Shown here: in pieces, positions 36,688 to 48,370 of the stretch
Layout: the number at the start of each line of letters is the position of its first letter
How positions within the stretch are numbered: the stretch's first letter is position 1
DNA from: Chara braunii
Lineage: Eukaryota > Streptophyta > Charophyceae > Charales > Characeae
Length of the DNA: 64,000 bases
Direction of reading: 5' to 3'
NCBI GenBank assembly: GCA_003427395.1
Contig: BFEA01000171.1
Location: 2,028,691-2,092,690 of the forward strand
Made by a program: the position numbers and the translations under genes
The notes under the pieces: generated by a model
The model's input: only the letters and a program-made list of their open reading frames with translations
Databases searched by the model: none
Told to the model about the DNA's origin: nothing

Positions 36688-37152
36688 ATGTGGACTGACA
36701 AGTAACCTCCGATCGGGCGTCAGCCTCCCGTGCCTCCCGTATCGACATAGCCTTTTCCTTACAACGAGGAAAGGACACGTGTATCCGAGTGGGACGTACG
36801 AGAAGTTGTCGCACAGATCGGCGGGCGATACCACTTCCCTCCGGCAAACCGTTGTTCAGGGTTCGTAGAGGCTGGGTTTGTTATTATCGACACGCACTTC
36901 CCACCCTACTTAATATTGCTCCCCTTTAACGAGTTGACCGTCATTCCGTGGACGGCAGTGGCGCCCCATTGGCCTCGAACCCTGTGCACAGAGTGCCCGT
37001 TTTTCGATCGCTACGAAGCAAAGGTCTTCCACTACCGAATACGGAGTGAGGACGAGCATAAGGAAAGAGCCACGCGTCTGCGACCCTCCACATCAGACTC
37101 AAAACTGACCAGCGAGCGACGACAGGATTTGATCCGAAAACGAGAGACGTGA
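36688..37152 (+). pseudogene. LTR-encoded ORF, broken 5' copy
   Basis: This is the counterpart of the intact frame at 56323-56739. The ATG is at 36688, but codon 6 is TAA (36703-36705) where the other copy has TAC, and a second stop, TAG, replaces CGG further on. The remainder is well conserved. At the end, the stop of the 3' copy (TAA after SDS) reads AAA here, so this frame runs 24 codons longer to a TGA at 37150-37152. Confidence 0.6.
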
Positions 37153-37446
37153 AGCGTGCCGAAGCCCTTCCGCTCTAAACGACGGGCCGTAGCGCGGTGG
37201 GAAGCTCGACAATACTTTTTGGATTGAATTTGGATTTTTCTCTTTTCACGCCGTGCCCACGCGCGCATTACTCGACGCACGAAAGCAACCGACTTACTTC
37301 ATCGGACCAACACGGGGGATTTCATTTCTGTCTATGTCCCCACACTCAATTTCCAAAAATCCTTGGCACACCCCATCTTGCTGTTTTTTTGGGCCTCTTT
37401 CCGCACATCTAGCACTCCGAACGAAAGACAGCACAGGGCGTGAGGT

Positions 37447-37459
37447 TGGTATCGGAGCC
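37447..37459 (+). other. Primer-binding site, initiator tRNA-Met type
   Basis: TGGTATCGGAGCC directly follows the 5' LTR. Many Ty3/gypsy and copia elements use TGGTATCAGAGC, complementary to the 3' end of tRNA-Met; there is one mismatch at the eighth position. This fixes the LTR boundary and the plus orientation of the element. Confidence 0.85.
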
Positions 37460-37576
37460 GACACGTGTCGGTTCTAATGATAGTGAGTCGAACTGGCTAG
37501 AGGTAGGAGAAACCCTCGAGTGGCTCGTCGAGATCGCCCATTGACCAGGTCTTAATCTAGTGCGGTTGCCCCCGCC

Positions 37577-38683
37577 ATGCCGATGGCAGACGGTACTAGA
37601 GTGATCGTTAGCATTCCTGCCCCGTTCCCCTTCTTCCCCAACCATACCCATCCTTAGGTTTGGTTGGAAGCCGTCGAAGCTCAAGGCTACAGCGCGGGTG
37701 ATCTTCCCCGCGTTCTTACCTTGCTACTCCGCAATACGTCACATGAATGGTTTAGAAAGCATACGTGGGTAGATTGGAATATTTTCAAACAAGCCTTCTT
37801 GGCCCGATTCGATACGGTCAGTGAAGATGCCGCCTGGTACGTGCTCAAAACTCGGCCACAAGGACCAGGGGAACTGTTGCCCGATTTCGTGGATCGATTC
37901 CAAACCACGTTGGACAAATCTGGGCGAGACGAGAAGTCTGCTCGAGATTTGTTCATCGATCACTTACGAAGTCCGACGTTGAAAGGGAAATTGCAAAAAA
38001 AGGTCCCGCCGAAGACACACCAGCTATCGGCTATCATCGCTAAAGCATTGGAACTGGACCTGGCTGATACAAAAAAATATATCAGTCGGGGAGACGAGGA
38101 TATTACAGATACCATACGGGATGTAGAACGGTTTTATCCCCACCCCGACCATGACCTTCCCCACGGGATCGTTTCCGATATCCCGTCTGTTTCGTCTTCC
38201 TCTCCCTCAGTGAATCAACCGATCACGACAGTTAAAAGCGGAATCTCACCCGAACCCCCCTCGCCGACCATAACCAACTTACATCTTGCCCAGGTGATCC
38301 ATACGGCCACTACCAAGCAGTCCGAATGGATGAGCAACTTGATCCAAATGCAGGCCACTCATATGGAGCGGATGGAACAGATAATGATCAGGCTAATCAA
38401 GCCTAACTCGGCCCCTGCTCGGCCTGCTCCCGTGTCATTTCCACTCCTGCCTGCCCCGCCTACACCAGGGTACGCACCTCAGTTCCCTCACCTAGCTAAT
38501 CCAGCAGGAAAGATCGAGTGTTTTAACTGCAAACAGCCCGGATATTTTGCCCGAGACTGCCCGCAGCCAAAGCGTAGTCAGCGCCCACCTGCAGCAGCCC
38601 CTGTGGCCCTAAATCAAGGACGAATGGCCGCTTTGATGGATACGGCCCAGGGAGGAGAACTCGTAGCATATGCCCAAGAATAG
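37577..38683 (+). pseudogene. gag: gag polyprotein (Ty3/gypsy), one stop codon
   Basis: Structural nucleocapsid/capsid protein of the retrotransposon, 368 codons from ATG 37577. Codon 27 is TAG (37655-37657), after which the frame stays open to 38683. The capsid-like core includes HEWFRKHTWVDWNIFKQAFL, FVDRFQTTL and LRSPTLKGKL, the helical block typical of retrotransposon gag. The C-terminal zinc knuckle is CFNCKQPGYFARDC: the spacing is CX2CX4-X-X4C, but the expected His is Tyr (TAT, one C-to-T transition from CAT), so zinc binding should be lost. A proline-rich linker precedes the knuckle. The pol frame follows with an overlap-free shift. Confidence 0.88.
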
Positions 38684-38736
38684 CCTTCCCCCTCTACGGC
38701 AACGGTACGACATCAGGAATTTCTTCCTCGGACGCT

Positions 38737-40798
38737 GCTGATGTGGTCGACCCACTCGAATATCTTCATCTTGCAGGCATGGTCGGAGCAACCGATCGGC
38801 CCAGGATGATCTTGAATGGGTCGATCGTGAATCCAATCCTGGTCCGCAGTTTCGGACAGGAGAAATTGATGTGTTACGAGCACTCAAGCAATTGGATATT
38901 CGTGTTCCGATCCCGGTGGGACATCTGCTCACCATATCTGAAGCAGCGAATGATAAACTTTTGCAACATTGCCAGAAATATCAAAAGCGCTTCACCTATC
39001 AGCGCATACAGCGAATGTTGAAGAAGAAAGAAGAAAGCGAGGAAGTTATACCGCCCGAACCCGAAGCCCGCGAACCTGAGGCCGCGCGTATAGTGGCGAT
39101 CTCTTTAGAAGAAAAAGATCACTTCGTACGAGCTCGGCCGGTACTGTGGAAGAGCGCGAAATGTGATTGTGAAGTTTGGGGCAAGTCTTTTAACGCCTTT
39201 ATCGACACAGGGTCTTCTGCAGTAGCCATATCATTAGACACTGTCAGAAAGACGGGACGACTCAGCTCCATTCTTCCTCAATCTGGCAAGGACAATTATG
39301 TCTCAGCCGACAAGGAAGCAATGAACATCGTAGGCATTATTGAGAATGTGGCTGTAAAGGTGGGTCGAATGCACGTCCTCGTCAACGCGCTCGTGATAGA
39401 TGTGCGTTCCTATTCCGTGTTGTTGGGACTACCTTGGGCGATGGCGGTGGGCGCACGACTGCATTTCGATTCGAAACAACTGGTGCTCACGCAAACTGGG
39501 GGAAAACCTCAAAATGTTCCCTTGCGAATTTCCACCCGAACGATAAAACGAATCCCTAACTCGGCCCAAATAAGGATGATTCGATACATTAATCCCGAGG
39601 AGTGTTCCTCCTCAGACATCGATAGTGGAATCGGGGAACCAGAATACAAAGAAGAGCTTCCTAACAAAGATGAATGGAAGCACCTGGTCGAACTTTTTGA
39701 ACATGAAATTCCCGACGAATTTCAAGTGTGCCCCGAAACTGCCCGAAGCTTCCACGTGGATTCAGGAGACAGCGTGCTTGCGCCTCCGATAACCCAAGTT
39801 AGTCCTTCAGTCCTTCTAGGGGAACCCATATTACAAGTATCTGACCTGGCCGATGATTTGGAACCCCCTCGCACCTTGTACGAAGGAGCTCTATCCTTAC
39901 GAACGCGTTATCAGCAAACGGAACAGTATTTAGATGTTTCTGTTTTTTCGCCCAGATCGTTACTAACGACAGAAGCCACCATCGCCTTGATTAAAGAAGA
40001 GGCGGAAGCGCCGGTAAGTGATGTACGTGATCTGATGCAAGAAATGATGGATCTAACGGGGCTAACTGTGGAACCAACCTCGGCTGGTTCACAGACTGAT
40101 GCTGAAACTAAAGAAACGGAGATTATCAGCCCCGCTGAGTTCCAGATGATAGCAACTGTCTTCTCTGTTCGCACCAGTAGTTCCGTTTACTCTATTGTCC
40201 ATGATCGGAGGGAACGGCCGGTTGATTCGATATGCCCCTTAAGATTTCCGGGGAATCAACAATCACCCTACCGGGTCACGTCCCCGTAGAACTTCGGAAA
40301 TCGTTAATCTGTGTGTTAACTGGTTACGCAGAAGTATTGAGCATACACGATAATGACATCGGCTTAACTAATGTGATCGAGCATGTCATTTTCACAGGAG
40401 ATCATCCACCCATTAGTTGCGCTCCTTACCGATACTCGCTAGCTCAACGAGTGGCCGCTTTTCAACGGATTAAAGAATTAAAAGTTAATGGATGGATCGA
40501 AACCCGCAATAGGTCCCTGGTCTTTTCCCGTAGTAATCGTGCCTAAAAAGGCTAGAGGAATTCCCATTTGCATTGATTATCGAAAGTTGAATGATATCAC
40601 GATCAAAGATGTGTACCCCCTTCCCCGGATTGATGAGTTGTTGGATGCGATTGGGAGTGCTCGATTTTTCAGCAAGTTTGATGTTCGCCATGGGTTCCAT
40701 CATCTTCTTGTTCGAGAAGAAGATCGTCTGAAAACGGCATTTGTGCTATTCGAGGATACGTGGCAGTGGATTCGATGTCCGACGGGTATCTGAAACGC
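38737..40798 (+). pseudogene. pol: pol part 1: protease and N-terminal RT
   Basis: Open from about 38737 with no early ATG, as expected for a gag-pol fusion. The retropepsin site is FIDTGSSAVAIS near 39198-39233, followed by VNALVIDVRSYSVLLGLPW. After a long acidic linker the frame ends at 40289. RT continues in a second frame from about 40232 (IEHVIFTGDHPPISCAPYRY) and in a third from about 40488 (ICIDYRKLNDITIKD, YPLPRIDELLDAI, FFSKFDVRHGFHHL). It ends at RCPTGI, a TGA (40789-40791) and Asn-Ala, exactly where family members continue to PATFQ. There the frame is interrupted by the insert at 40799. At least two frameshifts and one stop make it non-functional. Confidence 0.9.
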
Positions 40799-41373
40799 CC
40801 TCGCTGTTGGAGGGCACGGTGTCCCGTCCCTCCTCTGTGTGCCAAGTCCCTACTTGGTACCACCTTTAGTCTTAGTACTGTGATCTGAAGCTACCCCCGA
40901 AACGCTATGACATTCGGTGCCTGGGCTGTACTACGATGTGGACCAGTCCTGTTTGGCGCCTGCCTTAGCAAAAAGGTGCGTCGCAGGGCTTTCCATTCGT
41001 CCGTGCAGGCTCGGCGCCCTGCTGTACAGCAGAGCACAACCTGCCTGTGGTCGTGGTAGCCGCCGGGTTTGCCCTGGGACGCGGAGTTGAAAAGACCGGC
41101 GCAATCTTTTCTACTGCGCGCCGAACATGCCCTGGTCGAGTTATGGGTTAGGTACGTAGGCTAGCTGTGACAGTCGAATAGGAGGGGCAAAGGAGGAAAA
41201 AAGAAAAAGGGAAAGCAGGAAATAAGAGAGAAAAGAGGAAAAGAGAAGGCGAAAAGAAAATCGGGTATCAGAATGGCGCACTGATCTAGACCATTATTTT
41301 AGTCAGAGCTGATCTAGTAACATCTGATCGCCGCTGTGTTATGATTTATCTTTGTGCCCTAATTTTATTATTC

Positions 41374-41375
<2 letters not shown>

Positions 41376-41430
<55 letters not shown>
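41376..41430. repeat. (TTA)n microsatellite 1
   Basis: Pure ATT/TTA repeats inside the insert. Confidence 0.97.
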
Positions 41431-41432
<2 letters not shown>

Positions 41433-41699
41433 TCAGACACAGGTTTTTCTTTCGGTTCTCGTCGCTTCGTTGGGTGGCCAACGATTCTGGCTTCGAGATT
41501 TGACGGTGGTATCGTTGCCCTTCGCATATCCCATGTACCGGGTCAGTGCATTTATGCATCGTGCGATAGAACCCATGTAGCTATGATAAGCGGCAAATAC
41601 AGTCGGGTTTTAGACCTGTACGTGGATTTGTACCACTATCCGGGTTGAGCTGCAGTGTGGAGGAATTCGAAGCGCTATCCTTTTTCTTTCTATAGTTAT

Positions 41700-41719
41700 T
41701 ATTCTTATTCTTATTATTC

Positions 41720-41779
<60 letters not shown>
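41700..41779. repeat. (TTA)n microsatellite 2
   Basis: ATT repeats with a few C-containing units at the left end, 270 bp from the first array. The two arrays flank a non-repetitive segment. Confidence 0.96.
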
Positions 41780-41780
<1 letters not shown>

Positions 41781-42571
41781 TTTACCGGTTTGCAGACGTG
41801 GCCTTCCTTTTCCTGTCATCTCACGGGAAGGCCAACGGTTCGTATTTCAAAATCGGCGACCCACAACCTAAGTAAGCCGACCCCACGTATACTATCGGTG
41901 GGCTAGCTCTGAATTGACATAGTGCGGTAAGACCCCAAAAGGAGGGCGACCCGCGGCCACATTGGTAGAAGGAATATCACCCCCTGCAGAGGGTCATAAA
42001 CCCCATCCTTGCCATCGGACGTGTGTACCCATCAGGGGTAGCGTTTTGGTGTTTTTAATAGGAAGGAAATAGGTGGTCGGTATCCCGTTATGGGACCACC
42101 TCATCGCCGCTGTTGGTCAGTAGCAGCATCGCGGAGTTCTGAAGGTGACAGTAGCAAGAGGTCTAGTCTGTACTACGACAGTTGAGCTGCGAATTCCGAC
42201 TTTTCACAAAGGAATTTGTTTGAGAATATTTGTATTTTTTTTTTAATTATATATACACTTTAAATTATTATTTGAATTTTCTTCAGCACGCGGCAAGCGA
42301 GTGAGGCTATCGTGCTGCGAGTAGGGTGGTGGTGACTCGCTAAAGTCTGTTCTTGACGGATCTGAGTCTGGTAAGCCATCACCCGCTCATAGGGTATGAG
42401 TGTGGGCGGAGCGCTAGTGCTGGGTATCTGGCGGCCAGTTAAAGGGCATCAGTTGGCTACCCCGTTGTGCTGGCGCAGCTAGTTTGGGGCCAAGAAGTCA
42501 GGAGTAGTGGGTGTCTGTGCGAGCTGGGTGGCTATTCCTGGAGGCAAGACTGTCTATTTTGAGTGAAAACC

Positions 42572-42844
42572 ATGGCGTTGCACGGGTATAGACCCGGGTA
42601 CTGGTATCACCAGGCCCGCTGGAAGCCTGTGTCCGGGGAAGGCCCCTGGATTACCGTCATACTCAATTATGACGGTGGAGATGAGCTGGTGATGAAGATC
42701 AACGTGGAGGGAGCAAGAGAGGGGGAGATGCGGACTAACCCGAAGCTGCAGGACGCGATTTCGGAGGCGAGAGACCGGGCTGAGAGACGTTGTAGACGGG
42801 ACGGAGTGACGGCAAGGCTACAGATAACGGTGGCGTATCACTAG
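42572..42844 (+). CDS. Unrecognised 90-aa ORF in insert
   Basis: ATG at 42572, stop TAG at 42842-42844. A Trp/Tyr-rich start (GYRPGYWYHQARWKP) is followed by a segment that looks like a beta-hairpin plus an acidic/basic helix (ISEARDRAERRC). Balanced composition and the lack of low complexity suggest real coding, but I know no family. It is upstream of other same-strand small frames in the insert. It could be an exon or an accessory protein of an undescribed element. Confidence 0.4.
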   Translation: MALHGYRPGYWYHQARWKPVSGEGPWITVILNYDGGDELVMKINVEGAREGEMRTNPKLQDAISEARDRAERRCRRDGVTARLQITVAYH

Positions 42845-43452
42845 ACTGAGCCCTCGATGGACACAGCAGACCTAGAACAGGTCCACCAGGACAGAGACTC
42901 AGGAGGGGAAAGTGAGATGAGTGATGCGGATCGGGAGACGGATCTCAGGTCCTGGAACAGACCAGAAGAGATCCAGAGGCATCACCGAGCGGCAGACCCA
43001 GTGAAAGGAGGACCCGAGGCTAGCTCTCGACAACTGACGCCGAGGGGACGCGGGACAAAAGAGAAGCAAAACAGGGGGAAAGGATGTGTGTGAGGGATGG
43101 TGTCCGGAAAGAGAGAGTCAACACGTGTTATTCGAAGGGACAGGTAGGGAGAGTGGCATAAGCTCACGCGCGACAGGTGGCGTGTCCTGAGAGAGGGAGT
43201 GGTCAACGTGTGCTGGTGAGACACAGGGAGGGACGCACAAGCCTGAGAGTTGTTGTTGACGTTGAGCGCCATCGCACCACTGGGACTCGTCCAATCATCG
43301 TGCGAGGCATCGTTTTCGTGAGGGACTTTGTTGGCGAGGGTCGCTCTGGGATGGAAGTCGCTAGTGATGAAGCAGAAGGCTAACGCGTGCTAAGGCAGCT
43401 AACAGAGAAGGAGGGGGGAGAAGGGAGAACAAAGTGCGTGAGTAGGTGGAAG

Positions 43453-43740
43453 ATGGTGACGTCAACTGGGCTGCAGTATGTGGCGAGCAAAGAAGTGGTC
43501 GTGACAAGCGGTGCGAACTACTGTGAGGTAGGCACTCAGACTACGGATGACAGTTTCGACTTCAACGCGCGGAAAAAACTGACTGAGGCCTTGCTACTCG
43601 AGGGTGAGAGATATCCGTCACCTCTCTCGATGAAAGGGCGTGCTTTATCTCTACAGGGGAAGCAAGAAAGCTCGACACTGCTTCTGCTGTTCTCATCACC
43701 CCCTCAGTTGGTCTCATGTCTAACTGCCAGGACTCTGTGA
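43453..43740 (+). CDS. Unrecognised 95-aa ORF in insert
   Basis: First ATG at 43453 (the frame is open from 43387). The first half (EVGTQTTDDSFDFNARKKL, TEALLLEGERY) looks protein-like; the last 40 residues are low in specificity and may lie beyond a true exon end. No family recognised. Confidence 0.3.
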   Translation: MVTSTGLQYVASKEVVVTSGANYCEVGTQTTDDSFDFNARKKLTEALLLEGERYPSPLSMKGRALSLQGKQESSTLLLLFSSPPQLVSCLTARTL

Positions 43741-44531
43741 GGTGGCGAGCTGAGGGGAGGATTGCTCGTAGCAAGGAAGAAAATATGATATGTAAAAGAA
43801 AAAAAAAAAAGGAGTTCAGACTTGTGCGAGTCACGCAAGGAGTGAGTTTACCGTTGACGTCAACACCAGGCTCACTTACTCGCGCCTCGGGCTCCAAGTG
43901 TGCTCTGCGTGCTGCATGACAAAAGTGAGAGATAATCAAGGATAGGGAAGCGTCATTCTTGCGCGGATCGTTGCTGATGAGAGCAATTCTGAAGGGCTTG
44001 ATCCGATTATGATCACAGAGAGAGTGGGTTTCTTACTAGTTCAGGCTATGGGATAAGAGGCGTTACTCATTGGTTGGTTTAGCTGTGGTATTTTATTTTC
44101 TTCCTTGACGGACGAACCTAGCTAGCAGTAACTGTGAAGTTGAAGTCGAGGTACCCTGTTGTTGTGTTATGACTGGCCATGATTTGTGTAGACGAGCGTG
44201 CGCAAGACTAGATAAGAGGGAACTGATTGCTTTTGACTCCAGTTACGCTGGTGACTTGTCTCCCACGTTACTAGACTAAGTAGGCGGTCCCCGCCGCGCG
44301 CTTGAGAGCTGAGCGAGATTGTTACCGTCGGCCGCCAGTTAATGATGAGTGACGAGCTATGCTAACTGGGAAGGTTCGATAGCACGATTTTGCGTTCACT
44401 GTTGTAGGCGATAGTTTGCACTGGTCTAAAGGAGCTGGTAATTCGGGCTAATCTCTTTTGCTGGTTGAATTGTTCTTGGGAGCTCATGGGGTCTCTGTGC
44501 CTGACCTTCAATCAGAGGATGATAGTGTTGA

Positions 44532-44891
44532 TGACCGGGAGGGCACATGTAGTAGTTAATCAAGACCCAAGTCGTGGTTGCTTTGCCTGCTGTATCAAAG
44601 TTTCCTGAACTATCCACTGGAAGTAACTCTAATTTTGTTGGTCTGGACTTCAAGTGGTTAAAAGGCAATCAGAACTACTCGTACTGTTTTCCCAAGGAGG
44701 AATTAAGAAACGATCTGGCCTTGTTGAGTGAATGGCCATCTATGTTCGAAGACATGGGTCTTTCCGTCAGTGGACAATATTATGGAGACAGTGGATCAAG
44801 TACCGAAAACAAAATGGAATGTTTGGGTTGGAAGGAAGAGCGAGACTGTGTTCTGATTGAAATGGGAGGACTATCAATTGATAAGGCTTGA
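44532..44891 (+). CDS. Unrecognised ORF without ATG, possible exon
   Basis: Open after adjacent TAG codons near 44550, ending at 44891. Contains NFVGLDFKWLKGNQNYSYCF and ERDCVLIEMGGLSIDKA. No initiating ATG lies before about 44740, so it is either an exon, a decayed gene or chance. Composition resembles coding sequence more than its flanks do. Confidence 0.25.
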
Positions 44892-44899
44892 ATTGATCA

Positions 44900-46890
44900 G
44901 CCCTAAAGCCCTTCCCGTGCTCTTTTTTCCCTTTTGACCTCTTGGCCATGACGTTTACAACTTCCCCATCTCCTCCAACTATGCCTATTACTGTTGTGAC
45001 CCATTCTGCTCATAAGCCTCTCACTGCAAGAATTATCGGGACTATGAGATTAAACGTGGCTCGCTTAATTGGGCCGGTGGGCTCAAAGGCCTTGTTCTGA
45101 ATGCGAAGTGACCATTGAAGCCCTGCTACCTAAGTTAAAAACAGCTAGAATGCTTAACCTCGGGTCTATATTAAAGTAACTAATCTTGCCCGGATATCGG
45201 CAAGTGATGAGCAGGCGGAAGTCAGTGCTTAGAAAGGTCGTATATCTTCTTGTCAAGTATCTGCTCGATGGTGATTAACGCATTGTCTGACAAAGTGAGT
45301 TTGTTATGAAGAGGGCTCCTGAATAGAAAAAAACAAGTACTGGTTGCAGGAAAAGGGGAGATCCCAAAACTACACTGAGTGAGATGTTTGGTTAATCATC
45401 TCTTAATGTCAAGAAGACCTTGTCTATGGTAGTACCCAGTGATGGGTGTAAAGGAAAAACTGGGAAGGATGTGGTGAGTAGTGCTTGGCCCCTCATAGAG
45501 TACAAGGTCTACCCAGATTCTCTGGGTCATTTCCAACAGATGATGGCACCTATCTAACGCGCATGTGACAAGCATTTTTTGACAGAGCTGCCTTTTATGG
45601 TATGGCGCATAGGGAAGGCGTAAGTTTTTTTTTTTTTAGGCGACGCTAGGTTGATCCCGTCAGTGAAAAGTTCAACGAAAAAAGTGAGGTTCCCCTCTCT
45701 GTGCATGGCAGCCCTTGGAGGACCTCATTGATTCAGTAGTTTTAGTCATGGCAATATGGTGTTAACGAAAAATGGTACTTAGTTTCGAGTTCGGGCAGCA
45801 GCCGTTACCCTAGGCAGTCACGCTGTCATGCGCGTGTTTGTTCAAACTATCAAATAAGGGTTTATAACCAGTGCTAATCCCGAGTGTTCATGGTTGAACT
45901 ATGCCATTTGCTGTGTCCCTACTAGTGCTGAGCGAGACCTGTCCCAGCCTCATAAAGGCGGTCATTTTAGACGACCTAATGTTGCATCCCAGCAACTAAT
46001 TCTCCATAACTCATTGTCAGTTGCTATACTCAACAACAAGTAACTATCAGCCCCTCGGTGAGGAAAGGAGACTAGGCAACTGTGATGCTGCTTTGTAACA
46101 ATGTGTGGTTGGGAATCATGCTTTGGACACGGGTGAACACTTAACACGTTCAGTGCAACATGCCTCACTTTTTCTCTATAGTGCGTGTATAGGCCAACGA
46201 AGAAGCTTTTTGCGTATAAGCGATACACAAAGGATTAGAGACGGGCGGCATCACCAGCAAGTCTATTCAGAAACTATGGTTCTCATCTTGAACTAACAGG
46301 AAAGAAGTGGAGTGAGCTGAATCGGATGGGATCCGCCTCTGACTACCTACCCCAAATCCTCAGGCTACAGACCAGTTTTAGTTAAAACTCTCCTACAACT
46401 AAGATTGGTGGTCTGCCTGTCGAGGGCGGGATTCAGACTGTCCTCTCGTACTTATGGGATGCACTGCCTCTGGTCTGAGTTTCCGGGTATAGAGTAATCA
46501 TAAAGGACAGAGAGATCTTCGTGGTGAAAAATACAGTTATCCTGGAAAAATGTGAAAACTAGGAGGATCGTGTTTGTCAGATTATGGGCTTTCACAAACA
46601 GACACAGAGAGAGTTCGCAGTCAGGAGTGCAAGAGAGATAAAATACATTGAGTATGTAATTTATTTTCGTGAATCTGACAGTAAATTGCACAGTATAAGT
46701 TCCTCACTAGAAAGTGTGGAGCAGGCTGGTACAAAACTCGCATGAGCTCGGCACTGCCCAGATCACCATCTCTGGAAAGCCATCCGTCAGTGAATTTGGC
46801 AGCGTCTCTTTTCCTAGCTAGCAGTTATAGCAGCGTTCAGAACTACTCTTAGATCAATGTATAATTTTCAAAATAGTGTTCATAACTTAG
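44900..46890. other. No supported gene
   Basis: Mixed-composition sequence inside the insert. Open frames of 60-88 codons on both strands show no family. A T-run lies at 45627-45638. Confidence 0.45.
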
Positions 46891-46899
46891 AGCAATATC

Positions 46900-47340
46900 C
46901 GGTACTCAGAACGGCATACAGGACAACACTTGGACCGTCACTCAGGACGGTATCTATTACTAAGGACGACACATATTACTCATAACGGTACCTATCATTC
47001 AGAACAGCATTCAGAGCCGGGAAAACTAAATTATGGGGATTACTTGGCTGTTAATCGGTCTCTATTCAAATCATTACTCATCTGTTAATCAGTCGCCGGC
47101 TTAATTGACATCCAGCTGATATTCAGTCAGTTTTCAGAACAACAACCAGCCAGTTCTCAGGACAGCAACTAGTCAGTTTTCAAAACAGCAATCAGATCAG
47201 TAAGTAGTTTAGCAATCAGATCAGCACCCGAATCTGCAATCGAATCGGTAATCGGTTCACATACATACCATTAATTCAGCAAGTGATTCAGTAATCAGAA
47301 ACTGCAGTTGGAAACGGCAACCTCGAACAGCTATTCGAAA
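46900..47340. repeat. Degenerate minisatellite rich in CAGAAC/CAATCAG
   Basis: Repeated phrases such as CAGTTTTCA(G/A)AACA(A/G)CAA, CTCAGGACAGCAACTAGTCAG and GCAATCAGATCAG recur with a spacing of about 20-35 bp. No fixed period could be set by eye. Confidence 0.6.
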
Positions 47341-47436
47341 CAACAATCAACCCAACAACCCTTTTCACACCTATATCATCCAAGAGTCACCCATCCTGAG
47401 TTGGGTGAACTGATGTAGGGAGAATTCGGTAAGGAT

Positions 47437-47691
47437 ATGGAGGACAGCAACACAGTTAGAGTCTCCTGCTCTCTGTATCAGGACACTGCAGAGACCAGGA
47501 GGGAGAGTGCAGTTGAGGAATACAATCTGGAGATTACTAAGATGATGGAACATGCACTGACCCTCGTGAGGAATCATACGAAAATCGAGTACACATACTA
47601 CTTGCATGATAAGAGCGGCAGACTATGTGCCACCATGACTTCCGTGGGTACTATTGAGGAAGCAAGGAGGATTGTTGGCAGCCATCAGTGA
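47437..47691 (+). CDS. Unrecognised 84-aa ORF in insert
   Basis: ATG 47437, stop TGA 47689-47691. A compact protein-like sequence with alternating beta-like and helical stretches (VRVSCSLYQD, NLEITKMMEHALTLVRNH, TKIEYTYYLHD, SVGTIEEARRIV). There is no low complexity, Met/Thr/Glu use is normal and the frame has clean ends. It lies 208 bp upstream of the 156-aa frame on the same strand. No family recognised. Confidence 0.45.
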   Translation: MEDSNTVRVSCSLYQDTAETRRESAVEEYNLEITKMMEHALTLVRNHTKIEYTYYLHDKSGRLCATMTSVGTIEEARRIVGSHQ

Positions 47692-47735
47692 GCGTTCCTT
47701 CTCTGAACAAGAACAACTCACTATCCGGACATCAA

Positions 47736-47832
47736 CAATCATTTAATCTGTATCCAATCATCAGCAATCATTTAATCTGCAATCAATCATCAACAATCAT
47801 TTAATCTGCAATCAATCATGAGCAATCAGTTT
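47736..47832. repeat. Minisatellite, about 29-32 bp unit, three copies
   Basis: CAATCATTTAATCTG(C/T) followed by AATCAATCATCA is repeated three times between two unrecognised frames. Confidence 0.88.
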
Positions 47833-47899
47833 TCTGCAATCAGTTTTGGTAACCAGTTCTCCGGGACCATCTGGTTGACTTGCGCTAGCAAGAGTACTC

Positions 47900-48370
47900 A
47901 TGAGCACAGTTGAACCTACGCCGGTGAGTGAGTTAGTGCTGGCCAGCCTCGATCGGATTTCATGCAAAGAGGCATTCTATTATCAGTATGTTAGTGCCAT
48001 TGGTTTCAGACAGGGAGATCTGTCAATCTTCGTTGTCCAGACCAGTTTCGCTGATGGCACTATCCACGATCCGAGGCCTTACCTGAACAAGGGCAAGGAG
48101 GCTCATGAGCTTTTCGATCCTGTCTGGATCTCAGCCACTGAATACCTTAAGCAAAGAGAGAGGGAGCTAGATGAGAGTGGCATTACGTTGATCTGCAGTT
48201 TTGGGCCGATGCTTTATACTAACTATCCTAGGCCTCCAGTCCCTTCTCTTCTCACGGATGGCACGAGTTGGTTGGATGTGATTGGTTTGGGAAAGAGGTA
48301 CATCTCACCGGCAGTGATCGACGTTGAGGCGCTGACCGAGCCCACCGAGTATCCCTACCTCAGACGATGA
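47900..48370 (+). CDS. Unrecognised 156-aa ORF in insert
   Basis: ATG 47900, stop TGA 48368-48370. The longest clean frame in the insert. It shows LVLASLDRISCKEAFYYQYV, GDLSIFVVQTSFADGTIHD, EYLKQRERELDESGITLI and a C-terminal region ending VEALTEPTEYPYLRR. No signal peptide or membrane segment. The composition and lack of bias argue for a genuine protein, but I recognise no domain. It could belong with the 84-aa frame as neighbouring genes or exons of one gene. Confidence 0.5.
   Translation: MSTVEPTPVSELVLASLDRISCKEAFYYQYVSAIGFRQGDLSIFVVQTSFADGTIHDPRPYLNKGKEAHELFDPVWISATEYLKQRERELDESGITLICSFGPMLYTNYPRPPVPSLLTDGTSWLDVIGLGKRYISPAVIDVEALTEPTEYPYLRR

Larger units (their letters stand above)
34540..37446 (+). 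mobile_element. 5' LTR of giant Ty3/gypsy element
   Basis: Repeated at 54232-57083. It starts TGTGACGAACTACTTCCC and ends just before the tRNA-Met-like primer-binding site at 37447. The first 255 or so bases of the two copies differ at about 14 positions by eye, nearly all transitions. The LTR holds a TATA box (35428-35434), a CT dinucleotide array interrupted by an assembly artefact (35872-36059), and a reading frame (36688-37152) that is broken here but intact in the other copy. At about 2.9 kb it is unusually long for Ty3/gypsy, whose LTRs are commonly a few hundred to about 1500 bp. The end is not the canonical CA; the boundary is set from where the two copies stop matching. Confidence 0.9.
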
